Source of the DNA: Actinomycetes bacterium
Lineage (GTDB): Bacteria > Actinomycetota > Acidimicrobiia > Acidimicrobiales > UBA8190
Direction of reading: 5' to 3'
Length of the DNA: 38,574 nt
NCBI GenBank assembly: GCA_021848085.1
Contig: JAJZNB010000214.1
Span: 1 to 38,574, forward strand
A model generated the notes under the pieces. That model was not told the origin of the DNA, did no database searches, and was given only the letters and a program-made list of their open reading frames with translations. Positions 1 to 8,975 of this stretch are shown here, piece after piece. The translations under genes and the position numbers were made by a program. The first letter of the stretch is position 1; each line of letters starts with the position of its first letter.

Positions 1-1
1 C

Positions 2-142
2 ATGGCCGCCACCCCCGACGGCCACGGCTACTGGCTGGTGGCCCAAGACGGCGGCATCTTCAGCTTCGGCGACGCCCAGTTCTACGGCTCGATGGGTGGC
101 AAGCCCCTCAACCAACCCGTCGTCGCCATGGCCTCGACCTGA
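2..142 (+). CDS. C-terminal fragment of a repeat protein (…[37 protein letters not shown]), truncated by window start
   Basis: Open frame from the window edge to TGA at 140-142; motif '[20 protein letters not shown]' is a recognisable actinobacterial secreted repeat. Confidence 0.7.
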   Translation: MAATPDGHGYWLVAQDGGIFSFGDAQFYGSMGGKPLNQPVVAMAST

Positions 143-256
143 GCGCGTCGGTCGCCGGGGCGGGGCGCCGGCTGGGCGTCCCGATGGCTCGGGCCGGCGT
201 CGGCCCACGACGGGGCCACCGAACCCGAGGGTGGCCGCCGATAGGATGGCGCGCCG

Positions 257-634
257 ATGAACGCCGCCCACGTGGTGCTCCTGATCGGTGCGGCGGCCGT
301 GCTCGGCGCGGCGGCGGCGCTCGCCGTCGTGGCGCTCCGCCTCGGCCGCCGCACCCGCCAGCTGCAGCAGCTGGCCCAGCAGCTGCACCAGGAGCTGGTG
401 CCGCTGGCCCGCCAGGCCCGGTTGGCCGCCGACCAGGCCGCCACCGAGATGACCAGGGTGGGCGACATCCTCGGCTCGGCCGAAGCGGTGTCGGCCACCG
501 TCGACTCGGCCTCACGCCTGGCCTACCGGGCCTTCTCCAACCCGGTGGTGAAGGTGGTGGCCTACGGCAGTGGGGCCCGCGGCGCCCTGCGGCGACTGTT
601 CGGCCGACCCCTGCCGGAGGGGTCGCCACGATGA
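257..634 (+). CDS. Small membrane-anchored protein, DUF948-like
   Basis: N-terminal TM segment followed by a charged helical region (RTRQLQQLAQQLHQELVPLARQARLAADQAATEMTRVGDIL). Confidence 0.55.
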   Translation: MNAAHVVLLIGAAAVLGAAAALAVVALRLGRRTRQLQQLAQQLHQELVPLARQARLAADQAATEMTRVGDILGSAEAVSATVDSASRLAYRAFSNPVVKVVAYGSGARGALRRLFGRPLPEGSPR

Positions 635-650
635 GCCGGCTGAGGCAGCG

Positions 651-899
651 GTGATCCGCCGGGCGTTCTGGCTGTCGAGCGGGCTGGTGGTCGGCGCCGG
701 CGCCACCGTGTGGGCCCAGCGCCGGGTGCAGTCCGTCGCCCGGCGCCTGCAGCCCCGGCAGCTGGCGGCGGGCACCGCCGAGGGGGCGGGACGCTCGGCC
801 CGGCGTGCCGCCGGTCATCTGCGCAGCGCCGTCGACGCCGGCCGGCACCAGGCCCGCCGCCGCGAGGACGAGCTCCGCCGCCAGCTGGGCGGTCGGTGA
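651..899 (+). CDS. Small hypothetical membrane protein
   Basis: GTG start; hydrophobic N-terminus (VIRRAFWLSSGLVVGAGATVWAQRR); sits between the DUF948-like gene and ruvX. Confidence 0.5.
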   Translation: MIRRAFWLSSGLVVGAGATVWAQRRVQSVARRLQPRQLAAGTAEGAGRSARRAAGHLRSAVDAGRHQARRREDELRRQLGGR

Positions 900-1333
900 G
901 CGTGCGGGTGCTCGGCGTCGATCTCGGAGACCGCCGCATCGGGGTGGCCGTGTCGGACTCCGCGGGCCGACTGGCCCTGGCACGGGTCACCATCCCCCGG
1001 CGGGCCGGCTCCGACGACCATCGCCGCCAGCTGGTGGACCTGGCCCGCCAGGAAGGCGTCACCCACGTGGTGGTCGGGTTGCCGCTCGGGTTGGATGGCC
1101 GCGACGGGCCGGCGGCCCGGCAGGTGCGGGCCGAGGTGCAGGCCCTGACCCCGCTGCTGCAGGCCGCCGGGGCCGACGTGGAGCTGTGGGACGAGCGCTT
1201 CACCACCGTCAGCGCCCACCGCCACCTGCACCAGGCGGGGATGAGCGGCCGGCGGCGGCGTGCCGTGGTGGACCAGACGGCGGCCGCCGTTCTGCTGCAG
1301 GCGTGGCTCGACGCGGCGGCGGCCCGTGGCTGA
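896..1333 (+). CDS. ruvX: Putative pre-16S rRNA nuclease / Holliday junction resolvase-like RuvX (YqgF)
   Basis: VLGVDLGDRRIGVAVSDSAGRLA…VGLPLGLDGRDGPAARQV…LWDERFTTVSA motifs. Confidence 0.9.
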   Translation: MSVRVLGVDLGDRRIGVAVSDSAGRLALARVTIPRRAGSDDHRRQLVDLARQEGVTHVVVGLPLGLDGRDGPAARQVRAEVQALTPLLQAAGADVELWDERFTTVSAHRHLHQAGMSGRRRRAVVDQTAAAVLLQAWLDAAAARG

Positions 1334-2555
1334 CGGCGAACGGCACCGGTCGCCGATGGCCCCTCGGGCGGGGACCGAGGCGGTCGACGAACGGCCAGGC
1401 ACCGGCCCGGCCGGCACCGACGGCACGGCCGGGCCCGGCAGCGTGGGCCGGTTCGGTCCGGCTTCGTCTCCGGCCAGCCCAGCCGAACCGAGGCGGTCGG
1501 GGCGCCGCCGCGGCGGCCGCCGCCGGCGCCGGCTGCTGACCACGGCGGCAGTGGCGGCAGGGCTGGGGCTGTGCGCTCTCGGCGCCGGCATCGGCTGGTA
1601 CAAGTCGGCCGCCGGAGGCGGGCGGCCCGGGCCGGCCGTGGTGGTGTCGGTCCGCCCCGGCGCCTCCTTCGCCGCGGTGGCCGGGCTGCTGGCCCGCCAG
1701 CAGGTGGTCGGCTCGGCGCTCGCCTTCCGCCTCTACGCCTTCTTCCACGGCACCCCCACCGTCGAAGCCGGCGACTACCAGCTGCCCCGCCACGACAGCT
1801 TCGCGGCGGCGGCCGCCGTGCTGGGCGCGCCACCCAACGTCATCCCCCTGGTGGTGCAGCCCGGCATCACCATGAGCGAGCTGGCCGCCAAGGCGGCCAC
1901 CATCCCCGGCCACAGCCGCGGCAGCTTCCTGCAGGCGGCGGCGGCGGTGGCACCCAACTCACCGTTCGCACCGGCGGGGGAGACCAGCCTCGAGGGGCTG
2001 CTGGGCCTGGGCCGCTACCTGGTGCGTCCCGGCGAGACCGACCGCCAGGTCCTCACCGCCATGGAGCGCCGCTTCACCGCCGAGGCGCAGAACCTCGACC
2101 TGACCGGCGCCGCCGCCGCCTTGGGCATCACCCCCTACCAGGCCATCATCGTGGCGTCCATCGTCCAGAAGGAGGCGTTCACCTCCGGGGCCAGCTCGGC
2201 CGTGGGGATGGCCAACGCCCCCAAGGTGGCGCGGGTCATCTACAACCGGCTGGCGGCCGGGATGGCGCTGCAGATGGACTCCACCGTGCTGTACGCCGAG
2301 AACCGCGACGGGGGGCCGGTCAGCCGCCAGGACCTGTCGCTGGCCAGCCCGTACAACACCTACCGCACCCCCGGGCTCACCCCCACACCCATCTGCTTCC
2401 CCTCCACCCAGGCGCTGCAGGCGGCCCTGCACCCGGCCGCCGGCCCCTGGCTGTACTTCGTGCTGACCAGCGCCGACGGCGCCGAGACGTTCTCCTCCAC
2501 CTTGGCCCAGCAGCTGCAGGCCGAGGCGGTGGCCCGCCGCCGGGGGCTGCCATGA
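1326..2555 (+). CDS. mltG: Endolytic murein transglycosylase MltG (YceG-like)
   Basis: TM anchor then VVVSVRPGASFAAVAGLL…IIVASIVQKEAF…VARVIYNRLAAGMALQMDSTVLYA…SPYNTYRTPGLTPTPICFP. Confidence 0.92.
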   Translation: MADGERHRSPMAPRAGTEAVDERPGTGPAGTDGTAGPGSVGRFGPASSPASPAEPRRSGRRRGGRRRRRLLTTAAVAAGLGLCALGAGIGWYKSAAGGGRPGPAVVVSVRPGASFAAVAGLLARQQVVGSALAFRLYAFFHGTPTVEAGDYQLPRHDSFAAAAAVLGAPPNVIPLVVQPGITMSELAAKAATIPGHSRGSFLQAAAAVAPNSPFAPAGETSLEGLLGLGRYLVRPGETDRQVLTAMERRFTAEAQNLDLTGAAAALGITPYQAIIVASIVQKEAFTSGASSAVGMANAPKVARVIYNRLAAGMALQMDSTVLYAENRDGGPVSRQDLSLASPYNTYRTPGLTPTPICFPSTQALQAALHPAAGPWLYFVLTSADGAETFSSTLAQQLQAEAVARRRGLP

Positions 2556-3478
2556 CCAGCGGCGGTGCCGACCCGCAGCCGAGGGTCGAGATGAGCGGTG
2601 GACGGCGAGTGGGGCTGGACCGCTGCTCGCCGCGCTGGCCCACCGCGGCGTCGCCGGTGGTGGCCGTGATCGGCGACCCGGTCGCCCACTCGCTGTCGCC
2701 CCGCCTGCACCAGGCCGCCTTCGACGCCTGGGGCCTCGACTGGGTGTCGGTCGGGTTCTTGGTGCCGTCCGGCCAGGCCGCCGCCGCCGTGGCCGGCGTG
2801 CGGGCGCTGGGCCTGCGGGGGGTCTCGGTGACCATGCCTCACAAGGCGGCGGCCGCCGCCGCCGTCGACGTCCTGACACCGGTGGCCCGCCGCCTGCGCG
2901 CCGTCAACTGCATCATCCGTCGCCACGATCAGCTGGTCGGCGACTCGACCGACGGGGAGGGCTTCGTGCAGGCCCTGGCCAGCCAGGCCGGTTTCGACCC
3001 GGCCGGGCGGGTCTGCGCCGTGGTCGGCGCCGGCGGGGCGGCCCGTGCCGTCGTGCTGGCCCTGGCCGAGGCCGGCGCCCGGCGGGTGCTGGTCGTCAAC
3101 CGCACCCGGCGGCGGGCCGAGCAGGCCGCCGCCCTGGCCGGTCCGGCGGGGGAGGCAGCCGGCCCGGCGGCGGTCGCCGACGCCGAGCTGGTGGTCAACG
3201 CCACCCCGCTGGGGATGGCCTCCACCGGCCGGCAGCCGGCCGGCAGCCAGCCCGCCGATCAGCTGCCGGTGGCAGCCGACCGTCTCGGGTCGGGTCAGGT
3301 CGTCGCCGACCTGGTCTACCAGCCGGCCATCACCCCGCTGCTGGCCGCCGCCGGCCAGGCTGGCGCCATCACCGTCGGCGGGCTGGGCATGCTGGTGCAC
3401 CAGGCGGCGCTGGCCCTGACCTCCTGGACGGGCCAGCCCGCCCCGCTCGACGCCATGTGGGCGGCGGCGACCTCGTGA
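2552..3478 (+). CDS. aroE: Shikimate dehydrogenase
   Basis: VIGDPVAHSLSPRLHQAAF…GVSVTMPHK…GDSTDGEGF…VVGAGGAARAVVLALAEAGA; ATG overlaps the mltG stop. Confidence 0.92.
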   Translation: MTSGGADPQPRVEMSGGRRVGLDRCSPRWPTAASPVVAVIGDPVAHSLSPRLHQAAFDAWGLDWVSVGFLVPSGQAAAAVAGVRALGLRGVSVTMPHKAAAAAAVDVLTPVARRLRAVNCIIRRHDQLVGDSTDGEGFVQALASQAGFDPAGRVCAVVGAGGAARAVVLALAEAGARRVLVVNRTRRRAEQAAALAGPAGEAAGPAAVADAELVVNATPLGMASTGRQPAGSQPADQLPVAADRLGSGQVVADLVYQPAITPLLAAAGQAGAITVGGLGMLVHQAALALTSWTGQPAPLDAMWAAATS

Positions 3479-3530
3479 GGCGCTGCCGGAAACCGCGCCT
3501 CGACCGGTAGCCTGGGCGCCCGGTACCGCC

Positions 3531-4673
3531 ATGGTGAGCATCCCCTACGACCACCGGACCACCACGCGGCGCCCCCTGGGGCGGCTGCTGCTGCGCGTCG
3601 ACGCCGTCCTGTTGCTCACCACGCTGGCTCTGGCCGTGCTCGGCGTCATCATGGTCTACTCAGCCACCCGCGCCAAGCTGGCCCTGGCCGGCATCGACCC
3701 CCACTACTACCTGACCCGCCAAGCCGAGTTCGTGGTGCTGGGGATCATCGTCATGACGGTGTTCGCCATGCTCGACTACCGCTGGCTCGAGCACGCCAGC
3801 GGCGTGTTCTACGTGGGGATCGTCCTGGCCCTGCTGGCCATGTTCGCCATCGGCAAGACCCAGCTGGGAGCCACCCGCTGGATCAACGTGGGTCCGGTGC
3901 AGCTGCAGCCCTCGGCCTTCGGCACCCTGGTGCTGATCGTGGTGGTGGCCACCTTCTGCGCCCGGCGCAACGACAGCCTGGGCCGGCGCGACCTGGTCCG
4001 GGTGCTGCTCCTGGCCGCCGTGCCGATCCTGCTGGTGGTGAAGCAGCCCGACCTCGGCTCGGGCATCTTGATGATGGTGGTGCTCTTCGTGATGCTGGTG
4101 GTGGCCGGCATCTCCAACCGGCACCTGCTGGTGCTGGTGCTGCTGGCCGCGCTGAGCGCCTTCGCCATGATCCACTTCGGGCTGTTGAAGCACTACCAGC
4201 TGCAGCGGCTGACCAGCTTCCTCAACCAGAGTGCCAACACCACCGGCGGCTACAACCTGGCCCAGTCCAAGGCGGCCATCGGCTCGGGCGGCTTCTGGGG
4301 GGCGGGGCTGTTCCACGGCGCCCAGACCAACCTGGCCTACGTGCCGGCGCAGCAGACCGACTTCATCTTCTCGGCGGTGGGGGAGCAGCTCGGCTTCGTC
4401 GGCGCCGCCTCGGTCATCGGGCTGCTCGGGCTGCTGGCCTGGCGGCTGCTGCGGGCCGCCCAGCTGGCCCGTGACCCCTTCGGGCGGCTGCTCGCCACCG
4501 GCGCCTTCACCCTCATCGCCTTCAGCGCCTTCGAGAACGCCGCCATGACCATGGGGATCATGCCCATCGCCGGCATCCCCCTGCCGTTCCTCAGCTACGG
4601 CGGTTCGGCCACCATCTCCTTCTTCGCCGCCGTGGGGATCGCCATGTCGGTGCTGCTGCACCGGGACCGGTGA
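3531..4673 (+). CDS. rodA: FtsW/RodA/SpoVE family peptidoglycan glycosyltransferase (RodA-like)
   Basis: Multi-TM; KQPDLGSGILMMVVLFVMLVVAG…QTDFIFSAVGEQLGFVGA…LPFLSYGGSATI. Confidence 0.88.
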   Translation: MVSIPYDHRTTTRRPLGRLLLRVDAVLLLTTLALAVLGVIMVYSATRAKLALAGIDPHYYLTRQAEFVVLGIIVMTVFAMLDYRWLEHASGVFYVGIVLALLAMFAIGKTQLGATRWINVGPVQLQPSAFGTLVLIVVVATFCARRNDSLGRRDLVRVLLLAAVPILLVVKQPDLGSGILMMVVLFVMLVVAGISNRHLLVLVLLAALSAFAMIHFGLLKHYQLQRLTSFLNQSANTTGGYNLAQSKAAIGSGGFWGAGLFHGAQTNLAYVPAQQTDFIFSAVGEQLGFVGAASVIGLLGLLAWRLLRAAQLARDPFGRLLATGAFTLIAFSAFENAAMTMGIMPIAGIPLPFLSYGGSATISFFAAVGIAMSVLLHRDR

Positions 4674-5254
4674 GCGACACCGCCCCGGGGGCGAGGTCCG
4701 CCGGCCGGCCAGCCCCAGCCGACACCGCCGCCCCGCCGGCCCCAGCCGACACCGCCGCCCCGCCGGCCCCAGCCGACACCGCCGCCCCGCCGGCCCCAGC
4801 CGACACCGCCGGGGAGCCGACACCGGGTGCCGTCTCCGACGACGAGCTCACCTGGCGTCTGGTGGGGCTGGTGGCGGTCCGGATGGATCTCCCCAGCCCC
4901 CATCCGGTGGTGGTGCTGCACGAGCAGTCGCGTCCGTGGCGCCAGCTCGAGATCCCCGTCGCCCTGGCCGACGGCACCGCCATCGCCGCCGCTTGGCGCA
5001 ACGAGGCCACCCCCCGGCCCCTCACCCATCAGGTCTGGCTCGAGACCCTGGTGCGCCACAACGTGCAGGTGGCCGCGGTGCGCATCACCGCCCGCCGTGG
5101 CGGGGTCTTCTTCGCCGAGCTCGACACCATGGGGCCCCGGGGGCGCCAGGTGGTGCCCTGTCGCCCCTCCGACGCCCTGGCCCTGGTGCTGCGGGCACGT
5201 CCGCCGGTGCCGGTGCTGGTGGCCGATTGGGTGTTCGCCCCGCCGCCGGGCTGA
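4670..5254 (+). CDS. Bifunctional nuclease (BFN, DUF151) domain protein with N-terminal APADTAAPP repeats
   Basis: VVVLHEQSRPWRQLEIPVALADGTAIA…ARRGGVFFAELD…CRPSDALALVLRARPPVPVLVA. Confidence 0.8.
   Translation: MSDTAPGARSAGRPAPADTAAPPAPADTAAPPAPADTAAPPAPADTAGEPTPGAVSDDELTWRLVGLVAVRMDLPSPHPVVVLHEQSRPWRQLEIPVALADGTAIAAAWRNEATPRPLTHQVWLETLVRHNVQVAAVRITARRGGVFFAELDTMGPRGRQVVPCRPSDALALVLRARPPVPVLVADWVFAPPPG
4713..4811 (+). repeat. 27-bp minisatellite, 3 full copies plus partial, in-frame (APADTAAPP)
   Basis: ccccagccgacaccgccgccccgccgg repeated at 4713, 4740, 4767 plus partial. Confidence 0.95.
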
Positions 5255-5309
5255 CCTGGCCTGCCCGGATCGCGGGGGGCCGGACCCGTTGGCTCGCCGC
5301 CGCCCGCGG

Positions 5310-6692
5310 TCAGACCCGGGCCGGCTCTAGCGCCGTCGCCGTGGCGTGGGTCGACACCGCCGGTCGGCTCCCCTCGTCGGAGATCCGCATCAGCAGGGCG
5401 AGCAGGACGTAGTTGGCGACCAGCGACGACCCGCCGTAGGCGATGAACGGCAGCGCCACCCCGGTCAGCGGCAGGAGCCGGACGACCCCGGCCATGATGA
5501 AGAACGACTGCAGCCCGATGGTGACGGTGAGCCCTGCCGCCGTCAGCTTGGCGAACTCGGAGCGGGCTGTCTGGGCGATCCGCAGCCCGGCCCCCACCAG
5601 CAGTAGAAAGGCGAACACCACCAGGCTCGAACCGAGCAGCCCCCATTCGGTGCCGATGGCGGCGAAGATCAGGTCGCTGCCCACCAGCGGCATGTAGCCC
5701 ACCTGGCCGAAGCCGAGCCCGGTGCCGATGACCCCGCCGCTGCCCATGCCGTAGATGCCCTCCATCAGCTGCCCGGTGGCACTGGGGTGCAGCCATTGGG
5801 CGATGCGGGCGTCGACGTGGGCGAAGAGGATGGTGGCCACGTAGGCCCCCACGGCGAACAGCGCCAGGCCGAACAGGATGTAGCGGGCCCGGCCGGTGGC
5901 CAGCCACAGCTGGGCGATGAACAGCAGGAACAGCAGCAAGGTGAAGCCGACGTCGCGCTCGACGACCAGGATCAGCATGGCGAAGCCCCACGCCACCACG
6001 ATCGGCAAGATGGGCCGCGGGTCCATCACCAGCCGGTTGCCGAGGCGGATGGTGGGGATCGACAGCAGCTCGCGCTTCTCGGAGAAGTAGGAGGCGAAGA
6101 AGATCACCAGCAGCAGCTTGGCGATCTCCACCGGCTGGCCGCTGATCGGCCCCAGCTTCACGAACAGGCTCACCGACTGGCCGGTGCCGATGAAGATGCG
6201 GTCGCGCAGCCCCGGGATCAGCGGGGACAGCAGCAGGAACACGGCGGCCAGCAGCAGCAGGTAGCGGTAGCGGTCGAGGTCCCGCGAGCGCTTCACCACC
6301 ACCAGCGTCACCACGTACAGGGCCACGCCGACCGCCGTCCACGCCGCCTGCAGGTGCGGCGGGAAGGTCTTGGGCTGGTCGATGACGGCCAGCATCACGT
6401 AGCCCAGCCCGTTGAGCAGCGAGGCGATGGGGAGCAGCACCGGGTTGGCGTCGGGGACCAGGATCCGGTTGGCGATGTGGGCCACCCCCGACAGGCCCAG
6501 CACGATGACCAAGAACGGCACCAGGTTGGTCGGCACCTTGGAGCTGGTGCCGATGGAGGCCAGCGTGTAGGCGGCCGCCACGATCAGGCAGCTGAAGACC
6601 AGCAGGCCAAGCTCGGTCCGCCGGGCCGGCGTCGCCCGGCGCCGGCCGGCTGCGGTGGCCTCGGTGGGTCGCCTGGAGCGCAGGATCGGCAC
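5310..6692 (-). CDS. Second FtsW/RodA/SpoVE family protein
   Basis: GTG start (VPILRSRRPTEATA…); VVERDVGFTLLLFLLFIAQLWLATG…GSDLIFAAIGTEWGLLGSS…LPFIAYGGSSLVANYVLLALLMRIS. Confidence 0.88.
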   Translation of the reverse strand: MPILRSRRPTEATAAGRRRATPARRTELGLLVFSCLIVAAAYTLASIGTSSKVPTNLVPFLVIVLGLSGVAHIANRILVPDANPVLLPIASLLNGLGYVMLAVIDQPKTFPPHLQAAWTAVGVALYVVTLVVVKRSRDLDRYRYLLLLAAVFLLLSPLIPGLRDRIFIGTGQSVSLFVKLGPISGQPVEIAKLLLVIFFASYFSEKRELLSIPTIRLGNRLVMDPRPILPIVVAWGFAMLILVVERDVGFTLLLFLLFIAQLWLATGRARYILFGLALFAVGAYVATILFAHVDARIAQWLHPSATGQLMEGIYGMGSGGVIGTGLGFGQVGYMPLVGSDLIFAAIGTEWGLLGSSLVVFAFLLLVGAGLRIAQTARSEFAKLTAAGLTVTIGLQSFFIMAGVVRLLPLTGVALPFIAYGGSSLVANYVLLALLMRISDEGSRPAVSTHATATALEPARV

Positions 6693-6774
6693 CGTCGGGA
6701 CTTTACCTGCGTCACGCTGCGATCCTGCGGACGCGCCGGGCGCGGCCAGCGGTTGCCGCCGGTACCCTGGGTCC

Positions 6775-8934
6775 ATGACCAGCCTCGGCGCGCCGTCTCG
6801 CCCGGTGACCTCGGGGGAACCGGCCGCCGACGGGCAGGCTGGCCTCGAGGCCTTCGGGCCGGACCGCTTCTCCAACCGCGAGCTGTCGTGGCTCGAGTTC
6901 GGTGACCGTCTGCTCGACCTGGCCGGCGACGAGACCCTGCCGCTGCTCGAGCGGGTGCGGTTCCTGGCCATCTTGTCCGAAGGCCTCGACGAGTTCTTCC
7001 AGGTGCGGGTGGCCGGCCTCATGGACCAGGTCGACGCCGGGCTCCGGGCCCGTTCGAGCGACGGGCTGCGCCCCGGCGAGGCGTTGCGGGCGGTGCGCGA
7101 GCGGGTCGGGGAGCTGGTCGACCGCCAGTCGGAGATCTTTCTGGCCAAGGTGGTGCCGGCGCTGGCTGACGCCGGCATCCGGCTGTCGGACTGGTCCTCG
7201 CTCGACGATGACGACCGCTGCCACCTGGTCGACGTGTTCGAGCGGCAGATCTTTCCGGTGCTGACCCCGCTGGCGGTCGATCCGGGCCATCCGTTCCCCT
7301 ACATCTCCAACCTGTCGTTGAACCTGGTGGTCCGGGTGGTCGACCCGATCAGCCACCTGGAGCGGATCGCCCGGGTCAAGGTGCCGCCGCTGCTGCCGCG
7401 CTTCGTGGTCATGCCCGACGGGGAGCGGTTCGTGCCCCTGGAGCAGGTCATCGCCGCCCATCTCGGCCCCCTGTTCCCCGACATGGTGATCGGCGAGCAC
7501 TACTCGTTCCGGGTGACCCGCAACGCCGACCTCAGCCTCGAGGAGGACGAGGCCGACGACCTGCTGGCCGCGGTCGAGATGGAGCTGCGCCGCCGCCGCT
7601 TCGGACGGGCCGTGCGCCTCGAGGTGGCCGCCGACATCTCCCCCGACGTGTTGGACCTGCTGGTGCGCGAGCTCGACCTGACCTCCGACGACGTGACGCG
7701 CAGCACCGCCCCGCTCGACCTCGGTGGCCTGTGGGCCGTCGCCGGGCTCGACCGGCCCGACCTGCAGACCGAGCCGTGGACGCCGATGACCCCACCGCCG
7801 CTGGCCACCGCCGGCAACGAGCCCACCGACCTGTTCGCCGTGCTGCGCGAGCGCGACGTGCTGGTGCACCATCCCTACGACTCGTTCACCACCTCGGTGG
7901 AGGCCTTCGTCGCCCAGGCCGCCGAGGATCCCGACGTGCTGGCCATCAAGCAGACGCTGTACCGCACCTCGGGCGACAGCCCCATCGTCGCCTCGCTCAT
8001 CCGCGCCGCCGAGCTGGGCAAGCAGGTGGCGGCGGTGGTGGAGCTCAAAGCACGCTTCGACGAGCAGAACAACATCTTGTGGGCCCGCGCCCTCGAGGAG
8101 GCCGGGGTGCACGTCGTCTACGGGCTGGTCGGGCTCAAGACCCACTCCAAGCTGGCCCTGGTGGTGCGCCGCGAGGAGCACGGGGTGCGCCGCTACTGCC
8201 ACATCGGCACCGGCAACTACAACCCGAAGACGGCCCGGCTCTACGAAGACCTGGGGCTGCTGTCGGCCGATCCGGACATCGCCGCCGACGTCGGAGACCT
8301 GTTCAACTTCCTCACCGGGTTCAGCCGCCACGACCGCTACCGGGCGCTGTTGGTGGCGCCGATGACGCTGAAGCGTCGGATCCTCGAGATGATCGACGAG
8401 GAGGTGGCCGCCGGCCCTGACGGCCGGATCGTGCTGAAGGCCAACGGCCTGACCCACCCCGAGGTGATCGACGCCTTGTACCGGGCGTCGGCCGCCGGCG
8501 TGCCCGTCGACCTGGTGGTGCGCGGGGTCTGCTGTCTGCGGCCGGGTGTTCCGGGGCTGTCGGACACCATCACCGTCCGCTCCATCGTCGGCCGGTTCCT
8601 GGAGCACTCGCGCATCTTCCGCTTCGGCGGTGGGCAGCGTCCCCTGCGGATCTTCATCGGGTCGGCCGACCTGATGGAGCGCAACCTCGAGCGGCGCATC
8701 GAGACGCTGGTGCCGGTGTGGGATCCCGAGCTGCAGGCCCGGCTGGTCGAGGTGCTGCAGCTCTGCCTGGCCGACGACGTCAACGCCTGGACCCTCGGAC
8801 CGTCCGGGCGCTGGAGTCGGGTGCCGTGCCGGCGGGGCGTCAGCGTGCAGGGGCAGCTGCAGCAGCAGGCCCTGGAGCGGGCCCGGCGCCGGCGCGAGCC
8901 CGAGACGCTCGGCTCAACAGCCGGTCCCGGCTGA
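6775..8934 (+). CDS. ppk1: Polyphosphate kinase 1
   Basis: FSNRELSWLEF…FFQVRVAGL…HHPYDSF…IKQTLYRTSGDSPIV…VELKARFDEQNNI…THSKLALVVRRE…YCHIGTGNYNPKTARLYEDLGL. Confidence 0.97.
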   Translation: MTSLGAPSRPVTSGEPAADGQAGLEAFGPDRFSNRELSWLEFGDRLLDLAGDETLPLLERVRFLAILSEGLDEFFQVRVAGLMDQVDAGLRARSSDGLRPGEALRAVRERVGELVDRQSEIFLAKVVPALADAGIRLSDWSSLDDDDRCHLVDVFERQIFPVLTPLAVDPGHPFPYISNLSLNLVVRVVDPISHLERIARVKVPPLLPRFVVMPDGERFVPLEQVIAAHLGPLFPDMVIGEHYSFRVTRNADLSLEEDEADDLLAAVEMELRRRRFGRAVRLEVAADISPDVLDLLVRELDLTSDDVTRSTAPLDLGGLWAVAGLDRPDLQTEPWTPMTPPPLATAGNEPTDLFAVLRERDVLVHHPYDSFTTSVEAFVAQAAEDPDVLAIKQTLYRTSGDSPIVASLIRAAELGKQVAAVVELKARFDEQNNILWARALEEAGVHVVYGLVGLKTHSKLALVVRREEHGVRRYCHIGTGNYNPKTARLYEDLGLLSADPDIAADVGDLFNFLTGFSRHDRYRALLVAPMTLKRRILEMIDEEVAAGPDGRIVLKANGLTHPEVIDALYRASAAGVPVDLVVRGVCCLRPGVPGLSDTITVRSIVGRFLEHSRIFRFGGGQRPLRIFIGSADLMERNLERRIETLVPVWDPELQARLVEVLQLCLADDVNAWTLGPSGRWSRVPCRRGVSVQGQLQQQALERARRRREPETLGSTAGPG

Positions 8935-8972
8935 CCCCGCCGGCTCAACAGCCGGTCCCGGCTGACCCCGCC
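8911..8972 (+). repeat. 31-bp perfect tandem duplication; copy 1 contains the ppk1 stop codon; each copy carries an inverted repeat (cagccgg-tc-ccggctg)
   Basis: ggctcaacagccggtcccggctgaccccgcc at 8911-8941 and 8942-8972. Confidence 0.95.
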
Positions 8973-8975
8973 GGC

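Noticed and set aside
562-1833. Long minus-strand ORF opposite ruvX/mltG
   Set aside because: Arg/Pro-rich shadow ORF typical of very high GC; no motif, and the opposite strand has clear genes
6712-8607. 631-aa minus-strand ORF opposite ppk1
   Set aside because: His/Gln/Gly-rich shadow translation; ppk1 is unambiguous
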